Assembly (NCBI GenBank): GCA_039566865.1
Contig: CM076962.1
Coordinates: forward strand, 2,784,743-2,848,742
Reading direction: 5' to 3'
Source: Aurelia coerulea
Lineage: Eukaryota; Cnidaria; Scyphozoa; Semaeostomeae; Ulmaridae
DNA length: 64,000 nucleotides
Made by a program: the position numbers and the translations under genes. Below the pieces are notes generated by a model. That model made no database searches. It had not been told where the DNA came from and was given only the letters and a program-made list of their open reading frames with translations. This document shows, one piece after another, positions 43,301-48,141 of the stretch. How positions within the stretch are numbered: position 1 is the stretch's first letter; the number at the start of each line of letters is the position of its first letter.

Positions 43301-46254
43301 GCCTAGCATAGGGCTCAAATCTTTCAAATCCTAGAAAATGGTGGGTGTAAGATTTTGTTACATTTGTCTTTGAAGTGAATTGCTTGAAAGGAACTTATGG
43401 TACTTTGCTGTAAATCTGCCGTGGAAATTTTTGCATGTCTTGATTTTCATCATAAATCTTAAATTTATAGAGGAAAAATCATACAACCTTAAAGAAAACC
43501 ATAGTTTTGGAAGATCTACAATATGGTAGCAAGCAGAACTCTGTCGCTCTTCTAGTTTCGGGTTTAGAAATTAGATGACGTCACACCGTCAAAAATAATA
43601 AATGCCGCCATTTTGAAACTAATTAATGTATCAAAAATGTCCACGGCAGATTTCCAGCAAAGCATGCTAATCTCCTTTCGAGCCATTTAATTCAAAAGAA
43701 AAATATAATAGAATTTTACACCCACCTTCTTAAAGATTTGAGCCCTATGCTTATTCACAGGGGCTCAAATCACCTAAAACGCTCTTGTTACACCTAAAAC
43801 GCTGCATCCAAATTTGTTTATAAAATGTCGATTAGTAATTAGAAAAATGTCGTTGAGTTATTAAGCTCTTGGTTCTTTATTAGACTTGTCCGAAAGAAAC
43901 CTTTTAGCGGGAAACTTTGTGTTAATGATTTATTTATTTCATACGCAGGCAATGACTTAGTTGATTGGTTATATACGCACGTGGAAGGTTTTCAAGATAG
44001 AAGAGATGCAAGAAAATACGCTTCAAAATTACTCAAGGTGTGTTACATAAACGATTCCTCCTTCTCTTTTGTTTTCAGCATCGGTACCTAATCTTTACAG
44101 GGTCTGTGCAAGGTTTAAAGCACATATGTCCTATTAGCAATTGGTTAATACAGGAAACAAGTTTGGAGTGGAATTAAATTGTTTCGTGACTTTTTATTTC
44201 TGTTTCATGAATTTTTATTGCAATGAAAATTCAGCCTCGATCCTGTACTTTGTAATAAACAATAGAGATAATTGTATTGCATGAACCAATCAGCTTCATG
44301 ACATATGCGGTTTAAGAGCTTGCATTTGCAAAGAGCAACACAATTTGCTTGTTTTGTATCAGGTATTATGTTGATATGGAAGATGACAGGGCAGGTGACA
44401 GGGATGATTTGTTCTAAAAGAAAATCATTGCAGCATACTAGAGAAATGTTTCCTCGCATAGATTTTTCTCTTTATTCATTTAAAAAAACAACTATATACA
44501 AAAACAACCAGGCTAGTTAACTATGTGCCATCCATAGTGGGAAAGGACTTTTAGTCAGCGAGTTCCCACTATGTGTGGCACTTAAAATTAAATTTAAATT
44601 GTTCCAATGATAGTCGTAAGAGAGAGACAGCCCGAGAGCACACCATTCGCCATTGTGATTGGTGCTTTAAAGTTTGACGAGCAACATGAACGACCCAGAG
44701 GTCCTTCGGAGGTCCAGGCTCGAGCATAGATTTTGTATTATTTTTCAAACACAGTTTTCTTGCATGTCTGCTGTGCTCTTTCCATGCATTTATCTCATCA
44801 TATAATTGCATCATTATCGTTTCATTCATAGGCACGATTGATTCGACATACAGTTAACAAAATCACCTTTTCAGAGCAGTGTTATTACGTATTTGGCGAT
44901 CTTTGTGGAAGTAAGTAATTCTGTTGCTTCGTTTTTCTACAAACTTTCTGGCAAGTCGTCTAAGTGTTATTGGAAATTTAACACCGAAATATCTCACAGT
45001 GTGGGTCTATTCCACACGGAGCTCAACGAAATTTCTCTTTCTATGTTTTATTTTAATTTTTTTATATATAGAATCCAATAAAATGCTACAATACATATTA
45101 CAACCTACAGTACACTACTAACAAGAATTACTCTACAATACTACTGCTGGACTGGGACGAATACCCCCGGGGAGCAAGAGACTGTGTCTACCCCAAGGCA
45201 ATTAACATAAATATAAAAAAGAAAGACAACTGAAACAATACATGACAGAAAATAAATGCGATTTAATACCCAAGTCTGCTTCATATTAGACGTCAGATGA
45301 AAATGATTGCGAGGAAAAATGATAACCCGGGAAGCAAGAACCCATGACTACCCCAAGTTTCATGATTATTGTGTGATGACAAGAGGCTGTTTACAGCAAA
45401 TTTTGTTTCACCCGTGCAGTACTCTTGCAGTGTTAGCGGAAGACTCTTTTTGAAATATGGAATCGAGGATTGGCATATTTCGCTCGTTCTACACACATTG
45501 TAAGTTTTCTATTCAACTCGAATATCGTTATTCCTACCTTACTAAACTTTTTAAAATTTGTCTTGTTTTTGCAGATATGACGTCACTCACACTACATGAC
45601 ATAGATGGCAGTGATGACCAAGACACACTTGCACCATTAGCATCTCTTCAAGGTGGTAGCACACAAATGGGATGGATAGGTATGCCGATGCAACAGCAAG
45701 GTATGCCTATGATGCAACAAGGCATGCAGATGATGCAGCCAGGTATGCCCATGCCACAATCAGGTATGATGATGTCACAACCAGGTGGTTCACAAGTAGG
45801 ACAGATCTACCCTCAGGGCGTACCCCCACCCCCTAGTTACTCGCAGGTCCAACAAGGGTACGGTCTGCAGGGTATGCCACCGCCAGAGGTTCAATTCGCA
45901 CAATACGCACAGTTTATGGCGCAACATCAAGGGTTGATATCACAGGCGCAAAGCGTCAGCAGTGGAAGTGGCTCACAGCGCAGTGGCTCACAGAAGAGCT
46001 CGCAGCAGAAAGAATTCGACCGCGAGACCATACGTAGCAGTGGCTCTTCAGAGCGGAGCGCGGCAAGCAGCAGGCTTGATAAGATGGATGACAAAGATCG
46101 CATAAGTTTGCGCGATGATATTAGCGTAAGCGGCAGTGAGATGTCCTTGGGAAGAGACTTAGCGTCCGTGCCATCAAGCATAAGCGGCAGTAGACAGAGT
46201 TTTCGAATGGCAATGGTTAACCCAGCGAATGAGTTCTTTGTTGATGTCATGTGA
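1270..46254 (+). CDS. DVL: Dishevelled (segment polarity protein dishevelled homolog), 5'-incomplete, 15 exons
   Basis: Cytoplasmic scaffold that passes the Frizzled signal to canonical Wnt/beta-catenin and planar-cell-polarity pathways. Join: 1270-1367, 3911-4034, 5308-5395, 6760-6829, 7991-8078, 9075-9126, 10173-10249, 10573-10640, 11279-11305, 14621-14680, 19322-19426, 42097-42249, 43949-44037, 44832-44910, 45575-46254. All junctions are GT-AG and every phase matches, giving 618 residues plus a split first codon. Counting from the GGA codon at 1271: Ser/Arg linker 1-73, basic stretch 88-97, PDZ about 118-210, proline-rich linker 220-300, DEP about 299-392, Gln/Met/Pro-rich 425-462, PPSY 478-481, C-terminus EFFVDVM. 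The [35 protein letters not shown] and [19 protein letters not shown] blocks are near-identical to animal Dishevelleds. With a missing DIX domain of roughly 90 residues the protein would reach the family's usual ~700. No other family fits. Confidence 0.97.
1857..2377. mobile_element. Foldback MITE, 9-bp-TSD family, copy 1
   Basis: A 521-bp element. The left end AGCATAGGTTTCAAATCTTT and the right end AAAGATTTGGAACCTATGCT are inverted repeats, and much of the interior is also complementary (the GTGTAAAATT... and ...AATTTTACAC arms). It is flanked by the perfect 9-bp direct repeat GGCACGGAC (1848-1856 and 2378-2386). No ORF. A 9-bp TSD is typical of Mutator-like elements, so this is probably a MULE-derived MITE. 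It lies in the DVL intron after exon A. Confidence 0.9.
3018..3101. repeat. ~85-bp interspersed repeat (TTTATCGGAGAAGGAATAG), copy 1
   Basis: TTTATCGAGGAAGGAATAAA, then GAACAAGTCATTGCTAGA and GTGAAAGATAACTCTGCAAC. The same order of blocks occurs at 5818-5902 and 7562-7650. Function unknown. Confidence 0.75.
3131..3690. mobile_element. Worn CCGGGTGA-type foldback element
   Basis: The sequence ACCAGAAAAAAGTTCCCAC and following matches the left arms of the elements at 48142 and 48882. Its inverse-related arm lies near 3600-3690. The palindromic interior creates overlapping long open frames on both strands (3260-3640 minus, 3264-3725 plus); these are symmetry artefacts, not genes. Confidence 0.65.
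3911..4034 (+). CDS. DVL: DVL exon B: acidic linker
   Basis: Acceptor GATCTTTCAG ends at 3910; donor GTGAGC starts at 4035. It encodes residues 33-73, including [21 protein letters not shown], the counterpart of the YDSS-LMSSELETTSFFDSD block of vertebrate DVLs (only key residues given). Phase 1 in and phase 2 out match the neighbouring exons. Confidence 0.95.
4121..4168 (-). mobile_element. SINE 3'-tail fragment
   Basis: On the minus strand this reads CACTCAGCGTCCTAAAGC, then TACCTTCAGATGCTAGGTAG and AAATGTATAC, matching the tail of the SINE at 8432-8672 with few changes. It is either a truncated SINE copy or the tail of the LINE that mobilises it. Confidence 0.6.
5158..5303 (+). repeat. 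72-bp tandem duplication next to DVL exon C acceptor
   Basis: Two nearly identical 72-bp units (containing ATATCCTCGTGATTTCTTTC and AAGGAAACCATTCCTGTTG) end 4 nt before the true acceptor of exon C. Each unit carries TTTCTTTCAG, an acceptor-like sequence. Use of either copy would bring in-frame stops before exon C. Confidence 0.9.
5308..5395 (+). CDS. DVL: DVL exon C: Ser-rich and basic region
   Basis: Acceptor TGTTGTTTTAG ends at 5307; donor GTGAGT starts at 5396. It encodes residues 74-103: a Ser/Thr patch (LSSATESS) followed by an Arg run (SRRRRRRHR) and VER. The same order, Ser patch then RRHKRRRRK, precedes the PDZ domain in vertebrate DVLs. The intron just upstream carries a tandem duplication containing decoy acceptors (see findings). 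Confidence 0.94.
5818..5902. repeat. ~85-bp interspersed repeat, copy 2
   Basis: TTTATCGGAGAAGGGATAGA ... GTGAAAGATAACCCTGCAAC. Its end merges directly into an 11-bp tandem array that repeats its last bases (CTGCAACAT). Confidence 0.75.
5896..6012. repeat. 11-bp tandem array CATCGCTGCAA
   Basis: About ten copies of CAT(C/T)G(C/T)TGCAA. Six-frame open reading through it (Ala/Met/Gln/Cys repeats on the minus strand) is a repeat artefact. Confidence 0.9.
6760..6829 (+). CDS. DVL: DVL exon D: start of PDZ domain
   Basis: Acceptor CTTCCCACAG ends at 6759; donor GTAAGT starts at 6830. It encodes residues 104-126, [15 protein letters not shown] then IITVTLNM. This is the invariant segment leading into the first PDZ strand. 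Phase 0 in, phase 1 out. Confidence 0.97.
6987..7456. mobile_element. TA-flanked MITE, TIR CAGTAAAAACCCGC, copy 1
   Basis: 470 bp, starting CAGTAAAAACCCGCGTATAA and ending TTATACGCGGGTTTTTACTG, a perfect inverse. It is flanked by TA on both sides, as in Tc1/mariner/pogo elements. The interior carries many AAGAACCTA/TAGGTTCTT subrepeats. No transposase is visible. It lies between DVL exons D and E. Confidence 0.9.
7562..7650. repeat. ~85-bp interspersed repeat, copy 3
   Basis: TTATCGGAGAAGGAATAGAA ... GTGAAAGATAACTCTGCAAC, then ATTTGTTG. No array follows. All three copies lie in DVL introns in the same orientation. Confidence 0.75.
7991..8078 (+). CDS. DVL: DVL exon E: PDZ carboxylate-binding loop
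   Basis: Acceptor TTTGTTTCAG ends at 7990; donor GTGAGT starts at 8079. It encodes residues 127-155, [19 protein letters not shown] then [16 protein letters not shown] is the peptide-binding loop of the DVL PDZ, which contacts Frizzled and other ligands. Confidence 0.97.
8432..8672 (+). mobile_element. tRNA-derived SINE
   Basis: A tRNA-like head with a pol III A box (TGGCTCAGTGG, 8441-8451) and B box (GGTTCGAGTCC, 8484-8494) at tRNA spacing, followed by a ~170-bp unrelated body. It ends CTCAGCGTCCTAAAACTACT ... GAAATGTAAAAAA. A second partial head lies just upstream (8395-8425). The last ~45 nt match 4121-4168 on the opposite strand. It lies between DVL exons E and F. Confidence 0.78.
9075..9126 (+). 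CDS. DVL: DVL exon F: PDZ, 52-nt exon
   Basis: Acceptor TACTAACAG ends at 9074; donor GTAAGC starts at 9127. It encodes residues 156-173, [18 protein letters not shown], matching the [18 protein letters not shown] segment of vertebrate DVLs. The exon is short and keeps the frame (phase 2 to 0). Confidence 0.96.
9460..9772. mobile_element. Inverted-repeat element, TIR AAGGGGCTGGGTCACG
   Basis: About 313 bp, from AAGGGGCTGGGTCACGTAAA to GACGTGACCCAGCCCCTT, with GTAAACAAAC and GTTTGTTTAC continuing the inverted ends. An 88-codon frame inside (9509-9775) runs through the right TIR and is not gene-like. It lies between DVL exons F and G. Confidence 0.75.
10173..10249 (+). CDS. DVL: DVL exon G: PDZ second half
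   Basis: Acceptor TTCTTTCAG ends at 10172; donor GTGAGC starts at 10250. It encodes residues 174-198, [18 protein letters not shown] then REAVHKP. This is the most conserved PDZ helix of the family. Confidence 0.97.
10573..10640 (+). CDS. DVL: DVL exon H: PDZ last strand
   Basis: Acceptor TGTATTACAG ends at 10572; donor GTGAGT starts at 10641. It encodes residues 199-221, [19 protein letters not shown] then TVPK. This closes the PDZ domain. It ends one base into a codon, and that phase lets the next exon be either included or skipped. The 323-bp intron before it shows no recognisable repeat. Confidence 0.96.
11279..11305 (+). CDS. DVL: DVL exon I: 27-nt microexon
   Basis: Predicted from a pyrimidine-rich acceptor (TTGTTTTTTAG, ending at 11278) and a consensus donor GTAAGT at 11306. 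It is phase 1 to phase 1 and exactly 27 nt. It adds DGMMPSIG plus one altered junction residue between PDZ (VPK) and EPVRPIDP. Without it exon H joins exon J in frame as K-N-EPVRPID, which is the arrangement in fly and vertebrate Dishevelled. It could be a regulated cassette exon or a chance match. The perfect sites and frame favour a real exon. Confidence 0.66.
11339..11753. mobile_element. TA-flanked MITE, TIR CAGTAAAAACCCGC, copy 2
   Basis: 415 bp, from CAGTAAAAACCCGCACATAA to TTATGTGCGGGTTTTTACTG, with TA on both sides. It begins only 33 nt after the donor of the DVL microexon, so it could influence recognition of that exon. Confidence 0.9.
12333..12904. mobile_element. TA-flanked foldback, TIR CCAGGTGTCCCAAAATG
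   Basis: 572 bp, from CCAGGTGTCCCAAAATGATG to CATCATTTTGGGACACCCGG, flanked by TA. The arms are long and worn, with a second inverted pair at the centre (AAAGGCTGAACT and AGTTCAGCCTTTTG). Single ends of the same type occur near 38576-38600 and 62884-62910. Confidence 0.82.
14621..14680 (+). CDS. DVL: DVL exon J: proline-rich linker EPVRPIDP
   Basis: Acceptor ATTTCTTCAG ends at 14620; donor GTAAGA starts at 14681. It encodes residues 231-250, [20 protein letters not shown]. The counterpart SEPIRPIDPAAWVSHT follows the PDZ domain in vertebrate DVLs. Confidence 0.96.
14793..15298. mobile_element. Foldback MITE, 9-bp-TSD family, copy 2 (variant B)
   Basis: 506 bp. It begins AGCATAGGGCTCAAATC and ends with the imperfect inverse TTAGCCCTATGCT. 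Perfect 9-bp TSD GTTTGAACG at 14784-14792 and 15299-15307. It belongs to a subfamily with GGGCTC in place of GGTTCC near the ends and with internal TTCCATGGCAGATTTG-like arms. It sits in the intron after DVL exon J. Confidence 0.9.
15827..16050 (+). repeat. Degenerate tandem repeat ACCCTGTCGCATAA
   Basis: Seven irregularly spaced copies of ACCCTG(T/C)(C/T)GCATAA, the last ending TTGAGC, separated by T-rich or ATGGG-containing spacers. It lies between DVL exons J and K. A 100-codon open frame across it is due to the repeat. Confidence 0.8.
16474..16787. mobile_element. Inverted-repeat element, TIR GGGGCTC(C)GTCGTCAAA, copy 1
   Basis: 314 bp. The left end GGGGCTCAGTCGTCAAACAG and right end TTTTGACGACGGAGCCCC are inverse. 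About 310 bp later matched at 50287-50598 with few differences. The inner sequence (CCGTTAAAAATCCA, CGTTGAAGATAT) is shared. Confidence 0.82.
18106..18608. mobile_element. 503-bp foldback, TIR TAGCCTGC(G)TNCAGAC, with tandem core
   Basis: The two arms are almost perfect inverse copies over about 200 bp (e.g. GAAAAACTTGAGT in the right arm). The centre holds tandem ~46-57-bp units of TTCTAGTTGTAACCTATCAG plus flanking sequence. Near-identical 9-mers C(A/C)TCCACAC flank it. It lies in the intron between DVL exons J and K. Related ends: 13993-14050, 22088-22190 and 41610-41670. Confidence 0.85.
19322..19426 (+). CDS. DVL: DVL exon K: Ser/Thr linker before DEP
   Basis: Acceptor CATATTTTAG ends at 19321; donor GTGAGT starts at 19427. 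It encodes residues 251-285, ending [20 protein letters not shown]. This corresponds to the STITSTSSSITSSIPDTE block of vertebrate DVLs. The following intron is 22.7 kb. Confidence 0.95.
19925..20308 (-). pseudogene. RTE-like LINE C-terminal fragment
   Basis: Minus strand, 127 residues. [25 protein letters not shown] and a [10 protein letters not shown] block give the LGH-LR...GRPR signature found after the RT domain of RTE-like non-LTR elements. The upstream RT is absent. It lies head-to-tail just downstream of the CR1-like fragment on the same strand, yet belongs to a different LINE group, so two insertions lie side by side. Confidence 0.75.
20406..21909 (-). pseudogene. CR1/L2/Jockey-group LINE reverse transcriptase fragment, frameshifted
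   Basis: Minus strand. The frame runs from a stop at 21910-21912 down to 20875 and continues in another frame to 20406. The first part has reverse-transcriptase blocks: [10 protein letters not shown], a [19 protein letters not shown] block, [38 protein letters not shown], and the catalytic MYADDTA (Asp-Asp at 21223-21228). The second part is the conserved post-RT region ([22 protein letters not shown]). The reading frame breaks near 20910-20930, and the endonuclease and ORF1 are missing. It is a dead 5'-truncated insertion in the 22.7-kb DVL intron. Clade is judged from the C-terminal pattern only. Confidence 0.9.
22088..22190. mobile_element. 103-bp MITE with TIR TAGCCTGCATGCAGAC
   Basis: Starts TAGCCTGCATGCAGACTTTA and ends AGTCTGTATGCAGGCTA. 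It is the same TIR family as the 503-bp foldback at 18106. Flanks share only GTCAA. It is probably an internally deleted form. Confidence 0.75.
22792..23316. mobile_element. Foldback MITE, 9-bp-TSD family, copy 3
   Basis: 525 bp of variant A, with ends AGCATAGGTTCCAAATC and GATTTGGAAGCTATGCT. The perfect 9-bp TSD GTGTTTTAG lies at 22783-22791 and 23317-23325. The interior is closely similar to copies 1 and 4, including an ACCGTTGGACTTTTCTGAAA segment. Confidence 0.92.
24060..24690 (-). pseudogene. RTE-like LINE C-terminal fragment with frameshift
   Basis: Minus strand. In one frame the sequence reads [18 protein letters not shown] (about 24640-24585). It then shifts by one base into [19 protein letters not shown] (from about 24590), with [29 protein letters not shown] and [16 protein letters not shown] following, and ends after PDDDDD near 24165. 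The RLVKCY-WS-LLYG-ETW to GRGRPR order is typical of RTE-type retrotransposon tails. The frameshift and missing RT make it inactive. Confidence 0.85.
24811..24912. repeat. Inverted repeat (accaaaaatagctcaga...)
   Basis: ACCAAAAATAGCTCAGATGT and, 60 bp on, its imperfect inverse CTCAGTTATTTTTGGT (with ATGTTTTTGAATAT) form a hairpin-like repeat of about 100 bp. It is probably a small MITE. Confidence 0.55.
25902..26090 (+). mobile_element. tRNA-derived SINE, second type
   Basis: A box TGGCGCAGTGG at 25907-25917 and B box GGCTCGATACCC near 25960-25971. The body contains a stem AGCGCTTGGCGCT, followed by AAAAAACG and a CACCTT repeat tail. The 3' part differs from the SINE at 8432, so this is a separate family. 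A functional tRNA is unlikely: the acceptor ends do not pair and there is no clean cloverleaf. Confidence 0.72.
29348..29724. mobile_element. TA-flanked MITE, TIR CACGTATTTTTTT
   Basis: 377 bp, from CACGTATTTTTTTT to AAAAAAATACGTG, flanked by TA. The arms contain ATAAGAAACT and AGTTTCTTAT subrepeats. Relatives or fragments with the same CGTATTTTT...AAGAAACT signature occur near 39780-39830, 54886-55065 and 57653-58005. Confidence 0.82.
31226..31290. repeat. (CAAACAAG)n microsatellite
   Basis: AAACAAACAAACAAGCAAAC repeated with 4- and 8-bp periodicity, followed by AGCAGCAAG. Confidence 0.93.
32461..33010. repeat. Degenerate ~185-bp minisatellite, three units
   Basis: AAAGTTGATGCAAAA recurs at about 32477, 32655 and 32835. 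GGAGGAGT(A/G)ATG...TTTATCTGCA recurs at 32568, 32752 and 32941. Units are strongly diverged. Confidence 0.75.
33352..33428. repeat. 5-bp microsatellite (GCCCT)n
   Basis: About 15 perfect CCCTG/GCCCT units with no interruption. The 84-codon frame over it (33327-33581) is not a gene. Confidence 0.97.
33857..34381. mobile_element. Foldback MITE, 9-bp-TSD family, copy 4
   Basis: 525 bp, variant A, the same length as copy 3. Perfect 9-bp TSD ATCCAAAAC at 33848-33856 and 34382-34390. The close likeness to copy 3 suggests recent activity. It lies in the 22.7-kb DVL intron. Confidence 0.92.
34625..35030. mobile_element. Inverted-repeat element, TIR TTAAAGTCAGTTGACG, long copy
   Basis: About 406 bp, ending CTGTCAACTAGCTTTAA. 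It shares AGGTCTAAA(A/G)TTAGGCT with the 40415 copy. A GC-rich self-complementary block (34725-34770, GCGCGCAGCGCGAGGGCGGC) is inserted in it. Confidence 0.68.
35764..35793. repeat. 10-bp repeat CCCAAAGCCT, three units
   Basis: Three consecutive TCCCAAAGCC units inside the 22.7-kb intron. Confidence 0.85.
40233..40419. mobile_element. MITE with TIR TTTAAAGGGAA, copy 1
   Basis: 187 bp, starting TTTAAAGGGAATCTAAGCGT and ending ACGTTCCCTTTAAA. It contains AGTGGCTTGAGCCACTTTTATA and GCACGTGCCACACCATATTT-like segments (each given in part). A copy in the opposite orientation lies at 53698-53891. Confidence 0.72.
40415..40590. mobile_element. Inverted-repeat element, TIR TTAAAGTTAGTTGACG, short copy
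   Basis: 176 bp, from TTAAAGTTAGTTGACG to CGTCAACTAACTTTAA. It abuts the TTTAAAGGG MITE and shares TTAAA with it. A longer copy is at 34625-35030. Confidence 0.75.
40729..41593. mobile_element. piggyBac-like MITE (TTAA target)
   Basis: 865 bp, from CCCTAATCCATATGGG to CCCATTTGGATTAGGG, with TTAA on each side (40725-40728 and 41594-41597). The G- and C-runs next to each end pair with one another. TTAA duplication with CCCT termini is characteristic of piggyBac transposons. No transposase is present. Confidence 0.85.
42097..42249 (+). CDS. DVL: DVL exon L: start of DEP domain
   Basis: Acceptor CTCTTTCAG ends at 42096; donor GTAAGA starts at 42250. It encodes residues 286-336, with [19 protein letters not shown] and [14 protein letters not shown]. 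The DEP domain mediates membrane and Frizzled contact and Wnt-dependent domain swapping. The first residues ([13 protein letters not shown]) differ from the vertebrate DDFHLSIHS stretch. They could be lineage-specific. Confidence 0.96.
42662..43089. mobile_element. Foldback element with TIR AATAGACCATTT(T/C)GCAA
   Basis: The left arm (AATAGACCATTTCGCAATTT, GACTGAGGA, GACAGCCTTGGCA) is repeated inverted on the right (TGCCAAGGCTGTCAGAAT, TTGCAAAATGGTCTATT). It lies between DVL exons L and M. The overlapping minus-strand open frames across it are not genes. Confidence 0.7.
43152..43260. mobile_element. TA-flanked MITE, TIR CAGTAGAAACCCGC, copy 3
   Basis: A 109-bp short form with both TIRs (CAGTAGAAACCCGCATAAAA and its inverse) and TA duplications. 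It appears to be an internally deleted member. It lies 44 bp before the 9-bp-TSD MITE at 43305. Confidence 0.88.
43305..43751. mobile_element. Foldback MITE, 9-bp-TSD family, copy 5 (no TSD)
   Basis: 447 bp, variant B, with ends AGCATAGGGCTCAAATC and GATTTGAGCCCTATGCT. The flanks do not match (TTAAGGCCT versus TATTCACAG), and the copy is internally shorter than its relatives. The insertion was probably followed by deletion or recombination. It lies between DVL exons L and M. Confidence 0.82.
43949..44037 (+). CDS. DVL: DVL exon M: DEP core
   Basis: Acceptor TACGCAG ends at 43948; donor GTGTGT starts at 44038, weaker than the other donors. It encodes residues 337-366, [19 protein letters not shown] then [11 protein letters not shown]. 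The Lys of ARKYA (residue 359) is, to my knowledge, the position mutated in the fly dsh1 polarity allele; it is intact here. Confidence 0.96.
44466..44590 (-). mobile_element. Retroelement 3'-end fragment
   Basis: Shares TTTATTCATTTAAAAAA-CAACTAT, AACTA(T/C)GTGCCATCCATAG and TGGGAAAGGAC with 61755-61857. Read on the minus strand it ends AATGAATAAAGAGAAAAA, a poly(A)-signal-like tail. The shared tails at two sites suggest a LINE 3' UTR. Confidence 0.55.
44832..44910 (+). CDS. DVL: DVL exon N: end of DEP domain
   Basis: Acceptor TTCATTCATAG ends at 44831; donor GTAAGT starts at 44911. It encodes residues 367-392, [19 protein letters not shown] then VFGDLCG. This is nearly identical across animals. 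Confidence 0.97.
45125..45410. repeat. Diverged direct repeat in last DVL intron
   Basis: CCCCCGGGGAGCAAGAGACT...CTACCCCAAGG (45164-45200) recurs as AACCCGGGAAGCAAGAACCC...CTACCCCAAG (45325-45357) about 160 bp on. It looks like retroelement 3' sequence, but no family can be assigned. It fills most of the 664-bp intron between exons N and O. Confidence 0.5.
45575..46254 (+). CDS. DVL: DVL exon O: C-terminal region and stop codon
   Basis: Acceptor TGTTTTTGCAG ends at 45574; TGA stop at 46252-46254. It encodes residues 393-618. In order: [20 protein letters not shown] (conserved DVL block), a Gln/Met/Gly/Pro-rich repeat (425-462, DNA 45670-45786), a PPSY motif (478-481) of the PPxY class bound by WW domains of NEDD4-type ubiquitin ligases, a Ser/Gln-rich and then charged stretch, GRDLASVP, and [20 protein letters not shown]. 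The extreme C-terminus is the conserved peptide known to fold back on the DVL PDZ. An ATG-started frame entering from 45457 is only intron read-through. Confidence 0.97.
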
Positions 46255-46402
46255 TCTGGCTGTTTTAAGCCATTTATATACGTCATCGCCAGGAGTCACG
46301 TGACTGTCTTTTCATCATATTCTGGCTTCACTCCTTGATGTCATTTTCGTTGTAAGCTGTCACGTGGTACAGGCCGTTTAGGCTGCTAGATATTTCAATG
46401 TA

Positions 46403-46408
46403 AATAAA
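46403..46408 (+). terminator. Likely DVL poly(A) signal AATAAA
   Basis: AATAAA lies about 150 nt after the stop codon and is followed by a GT-rich stretch (GTCAGTTTGGGTG) at the spacing expected for 3'-end cleavage. Other AATAAA hexamers at 46747 and near 47984 could give longer 3' UTRs. Confidence 0.6.
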
Positions 46409-46934
46409 ACGAAAAGGTCAGTTTGGGTGAATGGTTTTTTGCGACAGTTTTCACACCGAGGTGAAGTTGCTGAATCGAGCTATTCAGAGACATTTTTGTG
46501 ACAGATGAGCAAGAATCGCAGTATGGTTTTCAGGACTAACTATCTATTCTCCTTGCGTACTATAGTACAGTTGCATGAAAGACAAGACGACTCAACAGCT
46601 ATCGAACGAAGTATCTACGGTCTGTACTCGTTATAGAGATCGCTGCTGCTTGCAAAATGGACCTACAGTCACTGGACGAAAATCATGGTGCAGGCTCTGA
46701 TTGTATTCTCCGATAAAGGATACACTGATCTCTGATGGTATTCTCCAATAAAGGATACACTGCTCTTTGGGAGAAAGCTAGCTCGTCTCTTGTTAGAAGC
46801 ACGAAATGATCTTTTCGACCATGATTTCATGTCCGTCAATATGAGATTTTTTATCGTCCGGTGCTATCAAATTGAAGAGATATCGCTCACTAGGATATAT
46901 AGATCGGAACAATGTTTGCAAACATTTATGCTGC

Positions 46935-47138
46935 TCCCAAGACTGCAATCTATCTTGGAGTTATGAAGGTCTACCCAGAGGAAATACAGACGGGAGAATT
47001 GCTGCATGGTTTACCTTAGTTATCATATCATTATGCTCCAAGACTGCAATCTATCTGTGAGTTAAGAAGGTCTTCCCAGAGGAAATATAGACAGGAGAAA
47101 TGCTGCATGGTTTACCTCAGTTATCATATCATCATGAT
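46935..47138 (+). repeat. Tandem duplication (~101 bp) downstream of DVL
   Basis: CCAAGACTGCAATCTATC at about 46937 and 47038 begins two copies sharing AGGAAATA(C/T)AGAC and GCTGCATGGTTTACCT. Just upstream (46697-46753) a shorter ~58-bp repeat duplicates TATTCTCC(G/A)ATAAAGGATA, with one copy creating AATAAA. The block may be in an extended 3' UTR or in intergenic DNA. Confidence 0.85.
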
Positions 47139-48141
47139 GCCTTGGCCAGTTGACATGTGTCCATAGAGCGTTAGATTACATCCACAGAATGATTGGACTC
47201 GCTGTCATTCAACGAAGAACATCAAGGGCAGACTTTATGGTAGACTATCGTGACACAGAGTCTGATAAGTCAACTTGTGGACTAACTCATGGACTCGAGC
47301 TAGAGTAAGAGTGCTGATTACTTTGTTGTGTTTCAAATTGTAGGAGTCCCAGTGAACGCTATTCGTGTAGTCCCCCTCTTGAGCTGTCTTTCAGATCACA
47401 AAAGAGCAAGGGCGAACTTTGTAAAACAATCAGACGAAGTTGTTTTGCAGCCTTAAGAATAGATTTCACACCTTCTGCGCAGCGAACCATAATGTTTAGC
47501 ACTCTCTGTTTATTTTGATTCGATCCAGTGCATTCAGAGGTGTGAAATTCATTCTTCAGACAGGCAAATGTCTTTGTCTTTTAGAAACCTGAATCCTTTG
47601 TTTCACAAAATGTGCCTTGCTCTACAAAAGAGCGTGTGGTTTATTACAGATTTTTCCTGAAACTTACGAAAAGGGCACACAGGGGCATGCTAAGTGATAG
47701 CTATTCAAATCATGAACTGAAAATTGCCCGTTAGATGGGCGAACAGACTGCGCAGTATATCTAGAAGTATGCCCTGACTTTCAGGCACCTAAGCTGAACA
47801 ACTGAGACAGGAAATGTCTCTCTCTGGTGAAAGATAATGAGAAATGAAGCCCCTAGGCTTAATAAAGGCACACAGTCGTGGCTGTGATTGGCTAATTGTG
47901 ATGTTGAAATCACTAACAAAGAACCTGACCTCTGCTCTGAATAATTACCAAGCCTTTATACTCTTGGATCATAATTTGTTTCGAGAATAAAGGGAGTCAG
48001 ATCGTTTTCGTCTTCATGAATTTCAGTGTACAGCGAAATTACTGAAGCTTGCCTAATTCTATTCTTGATTATTGTCTTGTTAACCCAATCAGTGCCACGA
48101 CAGTGTGCCTTTGATAAGACAAATGGTCCCCCATTGAATTA

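Noticed and set aside
42443..43306. Several overlapping 82-134-codon frames around 42.4-43.3 kb
   Set aside because: They lie across a foldback element (42662-43089) and a TA MITE, and mirror each other on opposite strands.
45457..45574. ATG-started extension upstream of DVL exon O
   Set aside because: This stretch is intronic: a clean TGTTTTTGCAG acceptor ends at 45574 and phase matches exon N, giving the known GDLCGNM junction.
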